A stretch of DNA of 22,304 nucleotides from a virus: positions 1 through 22,304 of the IMG/VR virus record IMGVR_UViG_3300045922_000301. One strand, given 5' to 3'. A model generated the notes under the pieces. It was not told where the DNA came from, made no database searches, and saw nothing but the letters and a program-made list of their open reading frames with translations. The position numbers and the translations under genes were made by a program. This document shows, in pieces, positions 21,957 to 22,304 of the stretch. Each line of letters opens with the position of its first letter. Positions within the stretch are counted from its first letter, which is position 1.

Positions 21957-22304
21957 CTAGTTTCTTAGAACAAATATTGGTAACGGATCTGGAGATGGCT
22001 CATCTATTGCTTGACTGAAATGTTCTTCAATGTTTGGATCAAACAGTTTGATTCTGTCTGCCAACCTAACTGCCAGCAGGCAAGCACTAATCAAATCATC
22101 ATGTTCACCACTTTTGGCAGCATAACTGGCACCGTTGCTCACATAATTCTTGCATTCTGATATGAGAGGGTTGGAGCGTAGGATCATTTTGTCTGATTCA
22201 ACCCAGGCTTTGAATTTGATACAAGCATCAATTTTGGTTTTATTGGTCGTACTGAATCCTCGTCTCACTCTTGACCCTCGAGTTTTTTTCTTTTCACTGA
22301 CATA
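21957..22304 (-). CDS. Terminase large subunit (gp17), C-terminal end, partial
   Basis: The last 115 residues of a T4-type large terminase, cut by the window edge; the visible open frame starts YVSEKKK. This part belongs to the RNase H-like nuclease domain that cuts the DNA concatemer during packaging. It contains the GFSTTNKTK stretch and GEHDDLISACLLAVRLA, whose second Asp aligns with the third catalytic acid of T4 gp17 (the HDD motif). The ATPase domain must lie to the right of the window. The gene ends in TAG at 21959-21957, directly abutting a sigma70-like promoter. A GTG at 22268 is only an internal codon, not the start. Confidence 0.85.
   Translation of the reverse strand, partial: YVSEKKKTRGSRVRRGFSTTNKTKIDACIKFKAWVESDKMILRSNPLISECKNYVSNGASYAAKSGEHDDLISACLLAVRLADRIKLFDPNIEEHFSQAIDEPSPDPLPIFVLRN

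Noticed and set aside
1-22304. tRNA genes, CRISPR arrays, insertion sequences and phage attachment sites.
   Set aside because: I looked in the intergenic gaps on both strands and saw no cloverleaf, regular repeat-spacer pattern, terminal inverted repeats or transposase. Without a search tool, a divergent tRNA could be missed.

Overview
This AT-rich window is part of the genome of a T4-like myovirus (contractile tail), most probably from a marine or other aquatic bacterium. Several T4-type genes lie together: the C-terminal end of the terminase large subunit gp17, single-strand binding protein gp32, recombinase UvsX with a UvsY-like mediator, class Ia ribonucleotide reductase (NrdA/NrdB), neck protein gp14, tail-sheath completion protein gp15 and a PAAR spike-tip protein. 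The protein styles, especially gp14, gp15, the beta-helix tailspike and the gp32 and UvsX versions, resemble cyanophage and pelagiphage relatives of T4 rather than T4 itself. The host cannot be named from the sequence.

Layout from left to right. (1) 1-1728: a PAAR spike-tip gene broken into two genes by a split intein. The N-terminal half (1270-1728, minus) ends in a complete N-intein. The C-terminal half (1-244, minus, cut by the window edge) has its own start codon and ribosome-binding site and begins with a complete C-intein. Between them, on the opposite strand, lies an HNH/NUMOD3 homing endonuclease gene (317-1291, plus). This is the most notable system in the window. (2) 1725-2987: three small overlapping minus-strand genes of unknown function upstream of PAAR. 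(3) 3044-6451: nrdB and nrdA. (4) 6590-8140: a beta-helix tailspike or fibre. (5) 8239-10105: a small plus-strand gene and three accessory minus-strand genes, one a HAD-type phosphatase. (6) 10204-13775: gp14 on the plus strand meets a minus-strand cluster of membrane protein, gp15 and Nudix hydrolase head-on, with a terminator hairpin just past gp14. (7) 13980-15964: four small unknown genes. (8) 16028-22304: DnaQ/ExoX-like exonuclease, a second HAD protein, UvsY-like, UvsX, gp32, an unknown protein, an AAA ATPase and the end of gp17.

Regulation visible in the sequence: T4-late-type -10 boxes (variants of TATAAATA, often CATAAATA or CTAAATA) precede several genes. They form back-to-back divergent pairs at 8176-8201 and 10126-10178. 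A sigma70-like promoter lies in front of the AAA ATPase. Strong hairpin-plus-T terminators follow gp14 and gp32. Many minus-strand genes are coupled by start/stop overlaps (ATGA, TTGA, GTGA, TAATG).

How the genes work together: the right part supplies DNA packaging (gp17) and replication-recombination functions (gp32, UvsX, UvsY-like, exonuclease). NrdA/NrdB supply deoxynucleotides. The remaining recognisable genes build the neck, tail end, spike tip and receptor-binding fibre. In this phage the spike tip should be complete only after protein trans-splicing.
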